This document shows, piece by piece, positions 16,569-25,051 of a stretch of 64,000 nucleotides of DNA. A program made the position numbers and the translations under genes. The notes below the pieces were generated by a model that had not been told where the DNA came from, made no database searches, and worked only from the letters and a program-made list of their open reading frames with translations. Within the stretch, counting starts at the first letter, position 1. Each line of letters begins with the position of its first letter. This stretch comes from Craterilacuibacter sinensis (GTDB lineage: Bacteria; Pseudomonadota; Gammaproteobacteria; Burkholderiales; Chromobacteriaceae). The DNA lies in contig NZ_WSSB01000004.1 in the NCBI RefSeq assembly GCF_009831765.1, positions 131,274-195,273 on the forward strand, given 5' to 3'.

Positions 16569-17342
16569 ATGCCTTATCCAGTTGGTCTGCTGAAGAACCG
16601 CTCCGTTGTCAAACATGGTGAATGGGCCGTCATCGCTCCCGAAGGCCGCGTCATCAACTGCATGCCAGGCTTTGCCGATTGCAAACTGACCATCCTCGCC
16701 ACCCCTAAGATGGGCGCCAGCTTCATCCAGTTCATCGGCACGGTGGGCGCCGAGGGTAAAACCACGCTGAAGTACGGCAGCAAGGCGCATGAAGAGAGCT
16801 TCATCTACATCCTCGACGGCGAAGGCGAACTGAAGATCACAGTGGGCGGCGAGAGCAAGGTCTACGGCCAGGGCGGCTACGCTTATGCCACCGCCGGCAC
16901 CGGTATCGAGTTCGAGAACGCCAACGGCAAGGAATGCCGCATCCTCCTGTACAAGCAGCGCTATGTACCGCATCCGGACGGCCGCGCACCGTTCAATGTG
17001 TTCGGCAACACCAACGATATCGACTGGGTCGACTACGACGGCATGAGCAACGTCCACCTCAAGGACCTGTTGCCGGTCAACGAAGCGTTCGACATGAACA
17101 TGCACATCCTGTCGTTCGATCCCGATGGCTGCCACCCCTTCGTGGAAACCCACGTTCAGGAACACGGCGCCTACCTGTACGAAGGCGAAGGCCTGTACAT
17201 GATGGGCGAGGACTGGATTCACGTTAAGGCGGAAGACTTCATGTGGTTCGGCCCGTTCACCAAGCAGGCCGTGTACGCCACCGGCCGCGGCCCGCTGACC
17301 TACATCTACTCCAAAGATTGCAACCGCGACGTCGAGATCTGA
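16569..17342 (+). CDS. allE: (S)-ureidoglycine aminohydrolase (bicupin)
   Basis: 257 residues, a double-cupin protein of the AllE/YlbA family. First cupin: ESFIYILDGEGELKI (about residues 75-90). Second cupin: FVETHVQEHGAYLYEGEG with the metal ligands E, H, Q and H (about 190-210). The protein ends YIYSKDCNRDVEI, as AllE proteins do. AllE uses manganese to turn (S)-ureidoglycine into (S)-ureidoglycolate and ammonia, fixing the stereochemistry. The start at 16569 follows TTGGAGAC. A TTG twelve bases earlier is in frame but would consume that ribosome site. The carbamoyltransferase gene follows 52 bases on, so they are probably co-transcribed. Confidence 0.93.
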   Translation: MPYPVGLLKNRSVVKHGEWAVIAPEGRVINCMPGFADCKLTILATPKMGASFIQFIGTVGAEGKTTLKYGSKAHEESFIYILDGEGELKITVGGESKVYGQGGYAYATAGTGIEFENANGKECRILLYKQRYVPHPDGRAPFNVFGNTNDIDWVDYDGMSNVHLKDLLPVNEAFDMNMHILSFDPDGCHPFVETHVQEHGAYLYEGEGLYMMGEDWIHVKAEDFMWFGPFTKQAVYATGRGPLTYIYSKDCNRDVEI

Positions 17343-17394
17343 GCGGCAAAGTTTTCCCCGATTTGTAAATTTTATTGATCAAAGGAATTGCATC

Positions 17395-18423
17395 ATGGCA
17401 CTGACCAAAGAATTCAAGGCTAAAGACATCCGCGAAACCCTGGCCGCGACCGGCATGAAGGGCAAGAACATCACCTTCCTCGACGACTTCAGCCGCGAAC
17501 AGATCCTCGCGCTGTACCAGTCGGCAGAGATGCTGGAACCGTTCATGCGCACCGGTACCAACCTGCTGCAAGGCAAGGCGCTGTACACCCTGTTTTTCCA
17601 GCCATCGACCCGCACCCGCTGCAGCCACGAAGACGCGATGATCCGCCTGGGCGGCAATGTGATTACCGAAGCTGACCCACTGCATAACAGCTCGGTGGCC
17701 AAGAACGAAAGCCTGTACGACAGCCTGCGCGTTACCAGTCAGTACGCCGACGCTATCGTGATGCGTCACCCTGACGACAAGGAAGCGTTGGGTGCAATTG
17801 AGCAACTGGGTAGCAATGGCAGCCCTATCATTTCCGGCGGTTACGGCCATGTAACCCACCCGACTCAGGGCCTGCTGGACAGCTACTCTTGCTACCGCGC
17901 TTTCGGTGATCTGGAAAACGCCACCGTCGTGATCAGCTCGCCTGACCTGTCGCGTGCCCGCTCCGGCCAATCCTTTGCACTGGCACTGGCTGCCATGGGT
18001 GCCCGCATCGTCTACACCGGCACCAGCGAACTGCGCACACCGGACATCATCCGCGAGAAGCTGACCCGCATGGGAGCACGTTGGGAAGAGCATTTCGACC
18101 TGAATGTGAAACAGCATGAAGAATTGTTCGCCGACGTTGGCACCGATCTGGTTTACCTGCCAGGCTGCTCGGTGAAGAAAGATGACCCGAACCGTGAAGA
18201 CTTCATGAAAAAACTCTCCAACCACTACATCTCGCTTGAGATGCTGGAGAACATCAAGAAGAAGACCGGCAAGGTCGTGGGTGTGCACCACTCGCTGCCG
18301 CGTAACCCGGGCGAGTTCGACATGGCCATCGACGCCACCGAACACGAACTGTACTTCAAGGCTATCGGCTTCTCGGTCGCCATCCGCATGGCCTTGCTGG
18401 CCGCCGTGATCGGCGTGAACTAA
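17395..18423 (+). CDS. Carbamoyltransferase of the aspartate/ornithine family, probably catabolic
   Basis: 342 residues. The carbamoyl-phosphate site is intact: FQPSTRTRCSHEDAM (STRTR at 71-75), the neighbouring-subunit loop with S100 and K103 (NSSVAKNESLYDSLR), HPTQGLLD (155-162) and HSLPR (299-303, where PyrB has HPLPR and OTC has HCLP). The second-substrate half differs from PyrB: the segment SPDLSRARSGQSFALAL replaces the GRTVHS type, and YLPGCSVKKDD stands where the aspartate loop would be. It is therefore unlikely to be the pyrimidine enzyme. Sitting 52 bases after allE and followed by its own terminator, it is a candidate for phosphorolysis of a ureide such as oxalurate to oxamate and carbamoyl phosphate. 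That reaction is inferred. AAAGGAATT precedes the start. Confidence 0.85.
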   Translation: MALTKEFKAKDIRETLAATGMKGKNITFLDDFSREQILALYQSAEMLEPFMRTGTNLLQGKALYTLFFQPSTRTRCSHEDAMIRLGGNVITEADPLHNSSVAKNESLYDSLRVTSQYADAIVMRHPDDKEALGAIEQLGSNGSPIISGGYGHVTHPTQGLLDSYSCYRAFGDLENATVVISSPDLSRARSGQSFALALAAMGARIVYTGTSELRTPDIIREKLTRMGARWEEHFDLNVKQHEELFADVGTDLVYLPGCSVKKDDPNREDFMKKLSNHYISLEMLENIKKKTGKVVGVHHSLPRNPGEFDMAIDATEHELYFKAIGFSVAIRMALLAAVIGVN

Positions 18424-18438
18424 GCGATGCGAGTCTGG

Positions 18439-18465
18439 AAAGGGGGAAGCGATTCCCCTTTTTTT
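18439..18465 (+). terminator. Intrinsic terminator after the carbamoyltransferase
   Basis: AAAGGGG and CCCCTTT, with an inner AA/TT extension and one bulged G, form a hairpin followed by a run of Ts up to 18465. It lies 15 bases after the stop and should separate allE-carbamoyltransferase from the permease that follows, at least in part. Confidence 0.75.
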
Positions 18466-18549
18466 CCGGGTATTGAATACTGTTATCCGGCAGCCGCCGG
18501 CGAGTGTTCCCGTCGGCGACTCCGAAACGAACTGATCGGAGCTGCAATC

Positions 18550-20007
18550 ATGGCTATTCCCAATCCCTCCCCCAGCATTGCCGCTGCCACACAGGCACCG
18601 GTGACAGCCAAGAAGTCCGGCTTCAAGATGCCGGACATCTACATCGTCCTTGCCGTGTTCATCATGGTGATGGCGCTATTGACCTATATCGTCCCCGCCG
18701 GACAGTATGACCGCGAGAAGGTCGAAACCGCGCACGGCGTGAAGGAATTCGTCGTTGCCGGCACCTATAAGCAGATCGAGCAGCATCCGGTCGGCTTCAT
18801 GGACATCGTGACCGCCATTCCCGACGGCCTGAACCGCGCCTCTGGCATCGTGTTCCTGACTTTCCTCGTTGGCGCTGGCATGGGCCTGATCAAGCGCGCC
18901 GGCCTGATCGACATCGGTGTGCAGAAACTTGCGCGTGCAGTCGGCAACAAGGAAGTGTTGATCATCCCTATCCTGATGGCGCTGTTCGGTGCGCTGGGTG
19001 CCTTTATCGGCGTGCCCGAGCTGTCGTTGGCCTATCTGCCCATCCTGCTGCCGCTGTTCTACCGTCTGGGTTATGACGGCATGACCGCAATGGCGGTATC
19101 GCTGCTCGGCCCCTGCATGGGCTTCATCTTCGGCCTGACCATTCCTGGTTCGGTTGGCGTCGGCCAGCAGATTGCCCAGTTGCCCATCTTCTCCGGCTCC
19201 GGTTTTCGCGCCATCATCCTGGTAATCGCTGTGCTGATGTCCATTGCCTACACCATGCGCTATGCGTCCAAGGTCAAGAAAGACCCGAGCAAGAGCCTGA
19301 CGGCAGACACCGATGTGGAAATGCGTGCCAAGCTGGCTGAAGGCGAACAGAAGGGCGAGATCACCGCCACCAGCCGCCAGATCTGGGCCGGCTACGCCTG
19401 CTTCGTGATGTTCCCGGCTGCCATTGCCACCATCCTGATCAACAACCTGGGCTTTGGCGCCATCGGCGGCCTGTTCCTCTTTATCGGCCTGACCGCCGCC
19501 GCGATCGCCGGCAAGAAGCCGCAGCAGATCTGTGACGACCTGAACGCCTCGATGCGCGACATTATGGTTGCCGCGCTGCTGTGCGGTGTAGCCAGCGCTA
19601 TTGCGGTGGTGATGGATCGCGGCATTATCACCGACACCCTGGTGTACTACCTCGAGGCCATGCTGCGCATCGTGCCGCCGGAAGCGTCCGCCATCGGCAT
19701 CTTCTGGACCCAGTCGATCTTCAACTTCCTGGTGCCGGGCGCGACCGCGCTGACCGTGCTGACCCTGCCGGTACTGTCGCCACTGGCAACCTTGCTCGAC
19801 ATCCCGCAGCAGGTGGTGGTGACCGCCAATGCCTGGGGCGGCCAGCTGACCGACATCTTCTTCCCGACTTCCGGCTTCTTTGTCGCCACGCTGATGCTGG
19901 CCAAGGTTGAATTCAGCAAGTGGATCCGCTTCTACTTCCCGCTGATGATGGCTCTGGGTGTGATGTCCAGCATTGCACTGGTGGTACAGCAGTCGATGGG
20001 CCTGTAA
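18550..20007 (+). CDS. YfcC-family permease (DcuC superfamily), paralogue 1
   Basis: 485 residues, about 11-12 membrane helices. The family N terminus is present: MPDIYIVLAVFIMVMALLTY followed by IVPAGQYDR. The mid-protein motif GVPELSLAYLPILLPLF and the end motif FFPTSGFFVATL are also present. It differs from the other three paralogues at the conserved helix-break near residue 400, which here reads VPGATALTVLTLP instead of the (P/S)SGSG(Q/K) form, so its substrate is probably different. The start follows CGGAGC. Family members are poorly characterised secondary carriers thought to move amino acids, peptides or dicarboxylates. The place after allE and the carbamoyltransferase suggests import of a ureide or export of a product. 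Confidence 0.88.
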   Translation: MAIPNPSPSIAAATQAPVTAKKSGFKMPDIYIVLAVFIMVMALLTYIVPAGQYDREKVETAHGVKEFVVAGTYKQIEQHPVGFMDIVTAIPDGLNRASGIVFLTFLVGAGMGLIKRAGLIDIGVQKLARAVGNKEVLIIPILMALFGALGAFIGVPELSLAYLPILLPLFYRLGYDGMTAMAVSLLGPCMGFIFGLTIPGSVGVGQQIAQLPIFSGSGFRAIILVIAVLMSIAYTMRYASKVKKDPSKSLTADTDVEMRAKLAEGEQKGEITATSRQIWAGYACFVMFPAAIATILINNLGFGAIGGLFLFIGLTAAAIAGKKPQQICDDLNASMRDIMVAALLCGVASAIAVVMDRGIITDTLVYYLEAMLRIVPPEASAIGIFWTQSIFNFLVPGATALTVLTLPVLSPLATLLDIPQQVVVTANAWGGQLTDIFFPTSGFFVATLMLAKVEFSKWIRFYFPLMMALGVMSSIALVVQQSMGL

Positions 20008-20039
20008 ATCGTCTGCATCAACAGGATGTACCCTGAACG

Positions 20040-20074
20040 GCGGGTCTGTCTCCCAAGGCAGGCCCGCTTTTTTT
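20040..20074 (+). terminator. Intrinsic terminator after YfcC paralogue 1
   Basis: GCGGGTCTG (20040-20048) pairs fully with CAGGCCCGC (20059-20067), one pair being U-G, and seven Ts follow. It closes the transcript of the permease 33 bases after its stop. Confidence 0.9.
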
Positions 20075-20180
20075 GCAGCACGCGGCCGGTCTGTTTAGGG
20101 CGTTGCATGCGGGGGCACCCAATAGAAACAGCAGCCCGGCCTGGCCGCTGGCGGGCTTTGCAGTCCCGAAAGAATGCATC

Positions 20181-21623
20181 ATGAGTTCGAGTGCAAGTGC
20201 CCTTCCTGATGGATTTATGGTCAGTGAACGCCTGGCCAATGAAGACCTGCTGCCGGTCAAGGAACGCAACTGGGGCAGCTACAGTTTTTTCGCGCTGTGG
20301 ATGAGTGATATCCACAGTCTGGGTGGCTATGTGTTCGCCGCCGGCCTGTTCTTTCTCGGTCTCTCCGGCTGGCAGATCCTGCTGTCCATGCTGGCGGGCA
20401 TCCTGATCGTCAACCAGTTGCTCAACGGCGTCGGCGTGATGGGGCAGAAGACCGGCGTGCCCTATCCGGTGCTGGCACGGCTGAGCTTTGGCGTATTCGG
20501 TGCCAATATACCGGCGCTGATCCGCGCCGCAGTCGGCATCGTCTGGTATGGCGTGCAGACCTGGCTCGCTTCCCTGTCGCTGGTGATCCTGGTCGAGGCC
20601 ATCTGGCCCGGCGCATCGCAGGCTGTATCCGGCCAGTGGCTGGGTCTGTCCGCACTGGGCTGGATCTGCTTCATGGCGATGTGGCTGCTGCAGTTGTTGC
20701 TGTTCTGGCGCGGCATGGAGTGGGTGCGCCGTTTTATCGATTTTTGCGGCCCAGCCGTCTATCTGGTGATGTTCGCGCTGGCAGCCTGGATGCTGAGTCA
20801 GGCCGGCTGGGATGCCTTCACCCTGCGTCTGTCCGACCGGGTGCTGACGACGGCCGAGACCGTGTACGAGATGCTGGGCGTGGTTGCGCTGGTGGTCGCC
20901 TATTTTGCTGCCTTGTTGCTGAATTTTGCCGACTTCTCGCGTTTCGGGGTGAGCGAACAGGCGGTGCGCCGCGGCAATTTCTGGGGTCTGCCGATCAACT
21001 TCATGCTGTTCGCGCTGGTGACGGTGATCGTCACCGCCAGCACGCTGGTGGTGTTCGGCGAGGCCATCCTCGACCCGATCGAGGTGGTGCACCGCATCGA
21101 GAACAAGCCGGTGCTGATCATCGGCAGTCTGACCTTCGTCATCGCCACCATAGGCATCAATATCGTCGCCAACTTCGTGTCGGCCGCCTATGACATCGCC
21201 AACGTCGCGCCCCGGCACATCACCTTTGCCCGCGGCGGCCTGATTACCGCCTTGCTGTCGATTGCCGTGCTGCCCTGGCAGCTCTACCACAACCCGGTGG
21301 TGATCAAGCTGTTCGTCGGCAGTCTGGGCGCCTGCCTCGGCCCCCTGTTCGGCATCATTATCGTGGACTATTACTGGACGCGCCGCCGTCAGGTGGTTGT
21401 CGCCGATCTTTACAGCGAAGCGCCCGACGGCTGCTACTGGTATCAGGGCGGCGTCAACCTGCGTGCGGTCTGGGCCTTTGTGCCGGCGGCCGTCATGGCC
21501 TGCCTGCTGGTGCTGTCACCGTGGTTCAAGCCTCTCGAGGCCTATGGCTGGCTGGTCGGCACCTTGCTGGCTGGCGGGATCTACGGCGTGATCATGCCGC
21601 GCCTGCCTGCCACCCGGGAGTAA
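20181..21623 (+). CDS. NCS1-family permease, likely allantoin or nucleobase importer
   Basis: 480 residues with 12 predicted helices. NCS1 marks are LANEDLLPVKERNWGSYSFF at the N terminus, the helix-1 break SDIHSLGGY, LLNFADFSRFG around residue 255, and the C-terminal pattern GPLFGIIIVDYYWTRR followed by LYSEAPDGCYWYQGGVN. These proteins use sodium or protons to import cytosine, purines, hydantoins or allantoin. In this setting allantoin is the most sensible substrate, but residues that set specificity cannot be read reliably by eye. The start is chosen at the ATG where family similarity begins; its ribosome site (GAAAGA) is weak. It stands alone between a terminator and the next leader. Confidence 0.88.
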   Translation: MSSSASALPDGFMVSERLANEDLLPVKERNWGSYSFFALWMSDIHSLGGYVFAAGLFFLGLSGWQILLSMLAGILIVNQLLNGVGVMGQKTGVPYPVLARLSFGVFGANIPALIRAAVGIVWYGVQTWLASLSLVILVEAIWPGASQAVSGQWLGLSALGWICFMAMWLLQLLLFWRGMEWVRRFIDFCGPAVYLVMFALAAWMLSQAGWDAFTLRLSDRVLTTAETVYEMLGVVALVVAYFAALLLNFADFSRFGVSEQAVRRGNFWGLPINFMLFALVTVIVTASTLVVFGEAILDPIEVVHRIENKPVLIIGSLTFVIATIGINIVANFVSAAYDIANVAPRHITFARGGLITALLSIAVLPWQLYHNPVVIKLFVGSLGACLGPLFGIIIVDYYWTRRRQVVVADLYSEAPDGCYWYQGGVNLRAVWAFVPAAVMACLLVLSPWFKPLEAYGWLVGTLLAGGIYGVIMPRLPATRE

Positions 21624-21687
21624 ATGGCAAGCGAGGCGTGAGCAAACCGGCATCCTGATGCATTTGTCTGTAACGTCCGGCATGACT

Positions 21688-21716
21688 GGCGTGACGGGAC
21701 AAGCAAATGTCACGCC
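21688..21716. promoter_or_regulatory. Candidate operator-like dyad before YfcC paralogue 2
   Basis: GGCGTGAC and GTCACGCC are perfect 8-base arms around 13 bases. Nested inside is GACAA-GCAA-ATGTC (21698-21711), one base away from the inner dyad of the two operator copies at 14316 and 16413. It lies 120 bases before the gene start. It may be a weaker site of the same regulator or an unrelated hairpin. Confidence 0.4.
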
Positions 21717-21835
21717 GGGACAGGCGGGGGGCGGGCGTGCCCGCTAAACTCTGCTTCCAGTTGAATGAGCAGGCAAACGGCCATAGCCGGTGCGCCTGCC
21801 CGTTTCTGCACTCAGACTGGAAGACAGGAGTGATC

Positions 21836-23266
21836 ATGTTCAGTCGACAGACCTTCAAGGGCGGCAGTTTCAAGCTTCCGAATATTTATCTGATCCTGGT
21901 CGGGTTCATGGCCGTGGTGGCCGTACTGACGCACTGGGTCCCTGCCGGCAGTTACCAGCGTGCTGAAATGATGACCGCTGCAGGTCCGCGCATGGTGGCG
22001 GTAGCGGGCAGCTTCGAATTCCTTCCTTCTTCTCCCGTCACCCTCTGGCAGTTCATCACGGCCATTCCTGACGGCATGGTCGGCGCCGCCGACATCGTGT
22101 TCATGACCTTGCTGGTGGGTGGTTCGGTCGGGCTGATCCGCCGCACCGGCGTGGTCGACCTAGGGATCGCCGTGCTGACCCGGGCCGTGGGTGGCCGTTC
22201 GCAGTGGCTGATCCCCTTGCTGATGGCGATTTTCGCCGTCATCTGCGGCTTTATCGGCGTGCCGGAGCTGTCGATTGCCTTTTTGCCCATGCTGCTGCCG
22301 ATGTTCTACCGCATGGGGTACGACGGCATGACGGCGGTGGCTGTGGCCTTGCTGCCGACCACGCTGGGCTTTGCCTTCGGCATCACCATCCCCGGCACCG
22401 TCGGTATCGGCCAGAGCATCGCCCATCTGCCGATGTTCTCCGGTGCCGGCTACCGTGCCGGCATGCTGGCGCTAGTCATGCTGGTCGCCATCGCCTACAC
22501 CTGGCGTTACGCCGCCCGCATCAAGGCCAACCCGGCGGCAAGTCTGGTGTTCGACAGCGACAGCGAACTGCGCACCCGCATCCTGAGCGCGCAGCAACAC
22601 CAGCAACAGGCGGTATTCAGCCCGCGGCTGAAACTGGCCGGCGTGCTGTGTGGCCTGATGCTGCTGGGCGTGATCGCCGCCATCCTCAACTGGCAGCTGA
22701 GCTTCAATGCGATCAGCGGCCTGTTCCTGTGTACTGCGGTGATCACTGCCTTGGTTGCCGGCAAGGACAGCAATGCTCTGTGCGAAGACCTGAACGAATC
22801 ATTTCGCGAGATCCTGGTCGGCGCGCTGATCTGCGGCCTGGCACGTGCGATCTCGGTGCTGATGAGTCATGGCCAGGTGGCCGACACCATCGTCTACGGC
22901 ATCGTCAATATGGTGTCCGACCTGCACGGCATCGTCGCCACCATCGCCGTATTCCTGTGTCAGGCACTGTTCAATTCGCTGATCCCGTCCGGCAGCGGCC
23001 AGACGGTGCTGACCATGCCGGTGCTGGTGCCCATGGCCGATCTCTTAGGCATCACCCGCCAGACCATGGTGCTGGCTACCCAAATGGGTGACGGTATGAC
23101 CAATATCCTGTTCCCGACTTCGGGCTACTTCATCGCCACGCTGGCGATTGCCCGGGTCGATTATCTCAAGTGGTTGCGCTTCTTCCTGCCCCTGTTCGCC
23201 ATGCTGCTGTTGCTGGCAATGGCCTCGCTGGCGCTGGCCTACAGCATCCGCCTCGGCCCGTTCTGA
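21836..23266 (+). CDS. YfcC-family permease (DcuC superfamily), paralogue 2
   Basis: 476 residues, about 11-12 helices. It shows the family pattern LPNIYLILVGFMAVVAVLTH then WVPAGSYQR, GVPELSIAFLPMLLPMFYR, the break SLIPSGSGQTVLTMPVLVP (about residue 385) and FPTSGYFIATLAI. The start is behind CAGGAG. The allantoinase gene begins 38 bases after its stop without a terminator between, so the two are one operon. That pairing makes uptake of allantoin or another cyclic ureide a reasonable guess for this paralogue, although no YfcC protein is firmly known to do that. Confidence 0.88.
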   Translation: MFSRQTFKGGSFKLPNIYLILVGFMAVVAVLTHWVPAGSYQRAEMMTAAGPRMVAVAGSFEFLPSSPVTLWQFITAIPDGMVGAADIVFMTLLVGGSVGLIRRTGVVDLGIAVLTRAVGGRSQWLIPLLMAIFAVICGFIGVPELSIAFLPMLLPMFYRMGYDGMTAVAVALLPTTLGFAFGITIPGTVGIGQSIAHLPMFSGAGYRAGMLALVMLVAIAYTWRYAARIKANPAASLVFDSDSELRTRILSAQQHQQQAVFSPRLKLAGVLCGLMLLGVIAAILNWQLSFNAISGLFLCTAVITALVAGKDSNALCEDLNESFREILVGALICGLARAISVLMSHGQVADTIVYGIVNMVSDLHGIVATIAVFLCQALFNSLIPSGSGQTVLTMPVLVPMADLLGITRQTMVLATQMGDGMTNILFPTSGYFIATLAIARVDYLKWLRFFLPLFAMLLLLAMASLALAYSIRLGPF

Positions 23267-23304
23267 CGCGCACTTTGCCCATCCATTCATTCAAGGAAAA
23301 TGCC

Positions 23305-24675
23305 ATGCTAGACACCATCATCCGCAATGCCCGTCTCGTGCTGCGCCACGAAGTCGTCAACGCCGAACTCGGCATCCGCGACGGCAAGATAGCTGTCATC
23401 GCCGACCGTATTGCCGAGCCGGCTGCGGCCGAAATCGACGCAGCGGGTCAGTACGTGCTGCCGGGCATGGTCGACGTGCACATGCATATCTCCGAGCCGG
23501 GCCGTACCGAGTGGGAAGGCTATGAGACCGGCAGCCAGGCGATGGCCGCCGGCGGCACCACCTGTTTTGTCGAGATGCCGCTGAACACCATCCCGGCCAC
23601 CACCGATGTGGCCTCCATGGAGCTGAAGATCGGTGCCGCCACTGGCCAGTGCCATGTCGACTATGCGCTGATGGGCGGTCTGGTGCCGTGGAATTTTGAT
23701 GACCTCAAGCCGATGTCGCAAGCCGGTGTTGCCGCCTACAAGTGCTTCGTCGCCACCTGCGGCTCGGGCAAGCCGGGTGACTTCAAAAACGTCAACGACT
23801 TCGAACTGTATGAAGGCATGAAGATCCTGGCCGAGACCGGCGACCTGCTGGTGATCCACTGCGAGAACGCCGCGTTGACCGACGGTCTGGGCAAGAAGGC
23901 GCGTGCCGAAGGCAAGAGCAAGGTGTCCGACTATGTCGCCAGCCGCCCGGTGTTCACCGAGGTGGAGGCGGTGCAGCGGGTACTGTTGATCGCCAAGGAG
24001 ACCGGCTGCCGCGTGCATATTGCGCACAACAGCTGCCCGGAAGCGGTCGACGCCATTCAGCGTGCCATCGCCGACGGCGTCGACGCCTCGGTCGAATCCT
24101 GCCCGCACTACTTCCTGCTCGCCACCGAGGAGTTGGACGCGATCGGTGCACGCGCCAAGTGCTCGCCGCCTATCCGCGACTACGCCAACCAGGCACGGAT
24201 GTGGGACTACCTGGCACAGGGCAAGATTGATATCTTAGGCTCCGACCATTCGCCGTGTACCTTCGACCTCAAGGACAAGGAAAACGCCTTCGACGCCTGG
24301 GGCGGCCTGTCGGCCTGCCAGAACAGCGTCGACGCGATGTTCGACGCCGGCGTCAAGCAGCGCGGCATCAGCCCGGTGCTGCTGGCTCGGGTGCTGGCCA
24401 CCAACCCGGCCGAGCGTTTCGGCCTGAAGGACAAGGGCGAGATCGCCATCGGCAAAGATGCCGACCTGGTATTCATCGACCCGGCGCAAAGCTACACCGT
24501 CAAGGCCGAGGGACTCTATTACAAGAACAAGCACAGTGCCTATGAAGGGCGCGAGATCGGCTGTCGCGTGACCCGCACCCTGTTGCGCGGCCATGCCATC
24601 TTCGAATTGGGCCAGGGTTTTGCCGCCCGTGCCCAGGGGCAGCTGATCCGTGTCGGCAAACAGGCGCGCAGCTGA
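23305..24675 (+). CDS. allB: Allantoinase
   Basis: 456 residues of the cyclic amidohydrolase family. The metal ligands are in place: DVHMHISEP (H59, H61), the carboxylated lysine K146 in GVAAYKCFVATCG, H185 in LVIHCENAAL, H241 in HIAHNSCPEAV, and D314 in GSDHSPCT. The stretch EPGRTEWEGYETGSQAMAAG is the wording of allantoinases rather than of dihydropyrimidinases or dihydroorotases. The enzyme opens the hydantoin ring of allantoin to give allantoate in the cytoplasm. AAGGAAAA precedes the start, 38 bases after a YfcC permease gene. A terminator follows 25 bases after the stop. Hydantoinase activity on other rings is a lesser possibility. Confidence 0.92.
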   Translation: MLDTIIRNARLVLRHEVVNAELGIRDGKIAVIADRIAEPAAAEIDAAGQYVLPGMVDVHMHISEPGRTEWEGYETGSQAMAAGGTTCFVEMPLNTIPATTDVASMELKIGAATGQCHVDYALMGGLVPWNFDDLKPMSQAGVAAYKCFVATCGSGKPGDFKNVNDFELYEGMKILAETGDLLVIHCENAALTDGLGKKARAEGKSKVSDYVASRPVFTEVEAVQRVLLIAKETGCRVHIAHNSCPEAVDAIQRAIADGVDASVESCPHYFLLATEELDAIGARAKCSPPIRDYANQARMWDYLAQGKIDILGSDHSPCTFDLKDKENAFDAWGGLSACQNSVDAMFDAGVKQRGISPVLLARVLATNPAERFGLKDKGEIAIGKDADLVFIDPAQSYTVKAEGLYYKNKHSAYEGREIGCRVTRTLLRGHAIFELGQGFAARAQGQLIRVGKQARS

Positions 24676-24700
24676 TTCCTGTCTTTTTTCCCTGCTCCAG

Positions 24701-24726
24701 AATACCGGCCCCGCGCCGGTATTTTT
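24701..24726 (+). terminator. Intrinsic terminator after allB
   Basis: AATACCGGC and GCCGGTATT form a perfect 9-base stem with a 5-base loop, and the right arm continues into a T-run to 24726. It ends the YfcC2-allB operon. Confidence 0.9.
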
Positions 24727-25051
24727 GCGTTTTGGACTCACCTGCACCTTGGTGAATCACACCTGTCTTTTACGGCGGGGCAGGGAGAATGACTGCCTTT
24801 TATTTGTCTTTGCGTACCAAGGGGTGGAGTGCAAGGACAGATGAAAAACAAAGGTACAGCATGGCGAAAAGCCTTATTCCGCGAGCCTTTTGAGGTGGAT
24901 CAAGGTATTTGCTTTTGGCATAAATCATGGCGCACAAAGACAATGAAGGTACGCGCCACACCCGGTAAGGTAGCTGTCACTTCTTGCTTGTCCAGGATTG
25001 GGCAAGCTTGATCGCTGTTTCCCGTATTCCCTTAAATCACGGAGATTCACG
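24727..25051. other. Intergenic leader region of YfcC paralogue 3
   Basis: About 325 bases without a convincing gene. Short open frames here lack family resemblance and ribosome sites. The only clear structure is an inverted repeat at 24986-25007, GCTTGTCC and GGGCAAGC around AGGATT (7 of 8 pairs), 44 bases before the next start. It uses the same TTGTCC/GGACAA half-site as the island operators but in the opposite orientation. Promoter and regulator sites for the paralogue 3-4 unit are expected here. Confidence 0.5.

Noticed and set aside
17395-18423. Biosynthetic aspartate carbamoyltransferase (pyrB)
   Set aside because: The second-substrate segments differ from PyrB, no pyrI or pyrC neighbour is present, and the gene sits with allE in a catabolic island.
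19932-21290. 452-codon antisense frame across the NCS1 permease gene
   Set aside because: Histidine-, glutamine- and glycine-rich translation of the reverse strand; no recognisable domain.
24841-25011. Short coding sequence in the leader of YfcC paralogue 3
   Set aside because: No ribosome site, no family, and it ends only 40 bases before the real start with unrelated composition.
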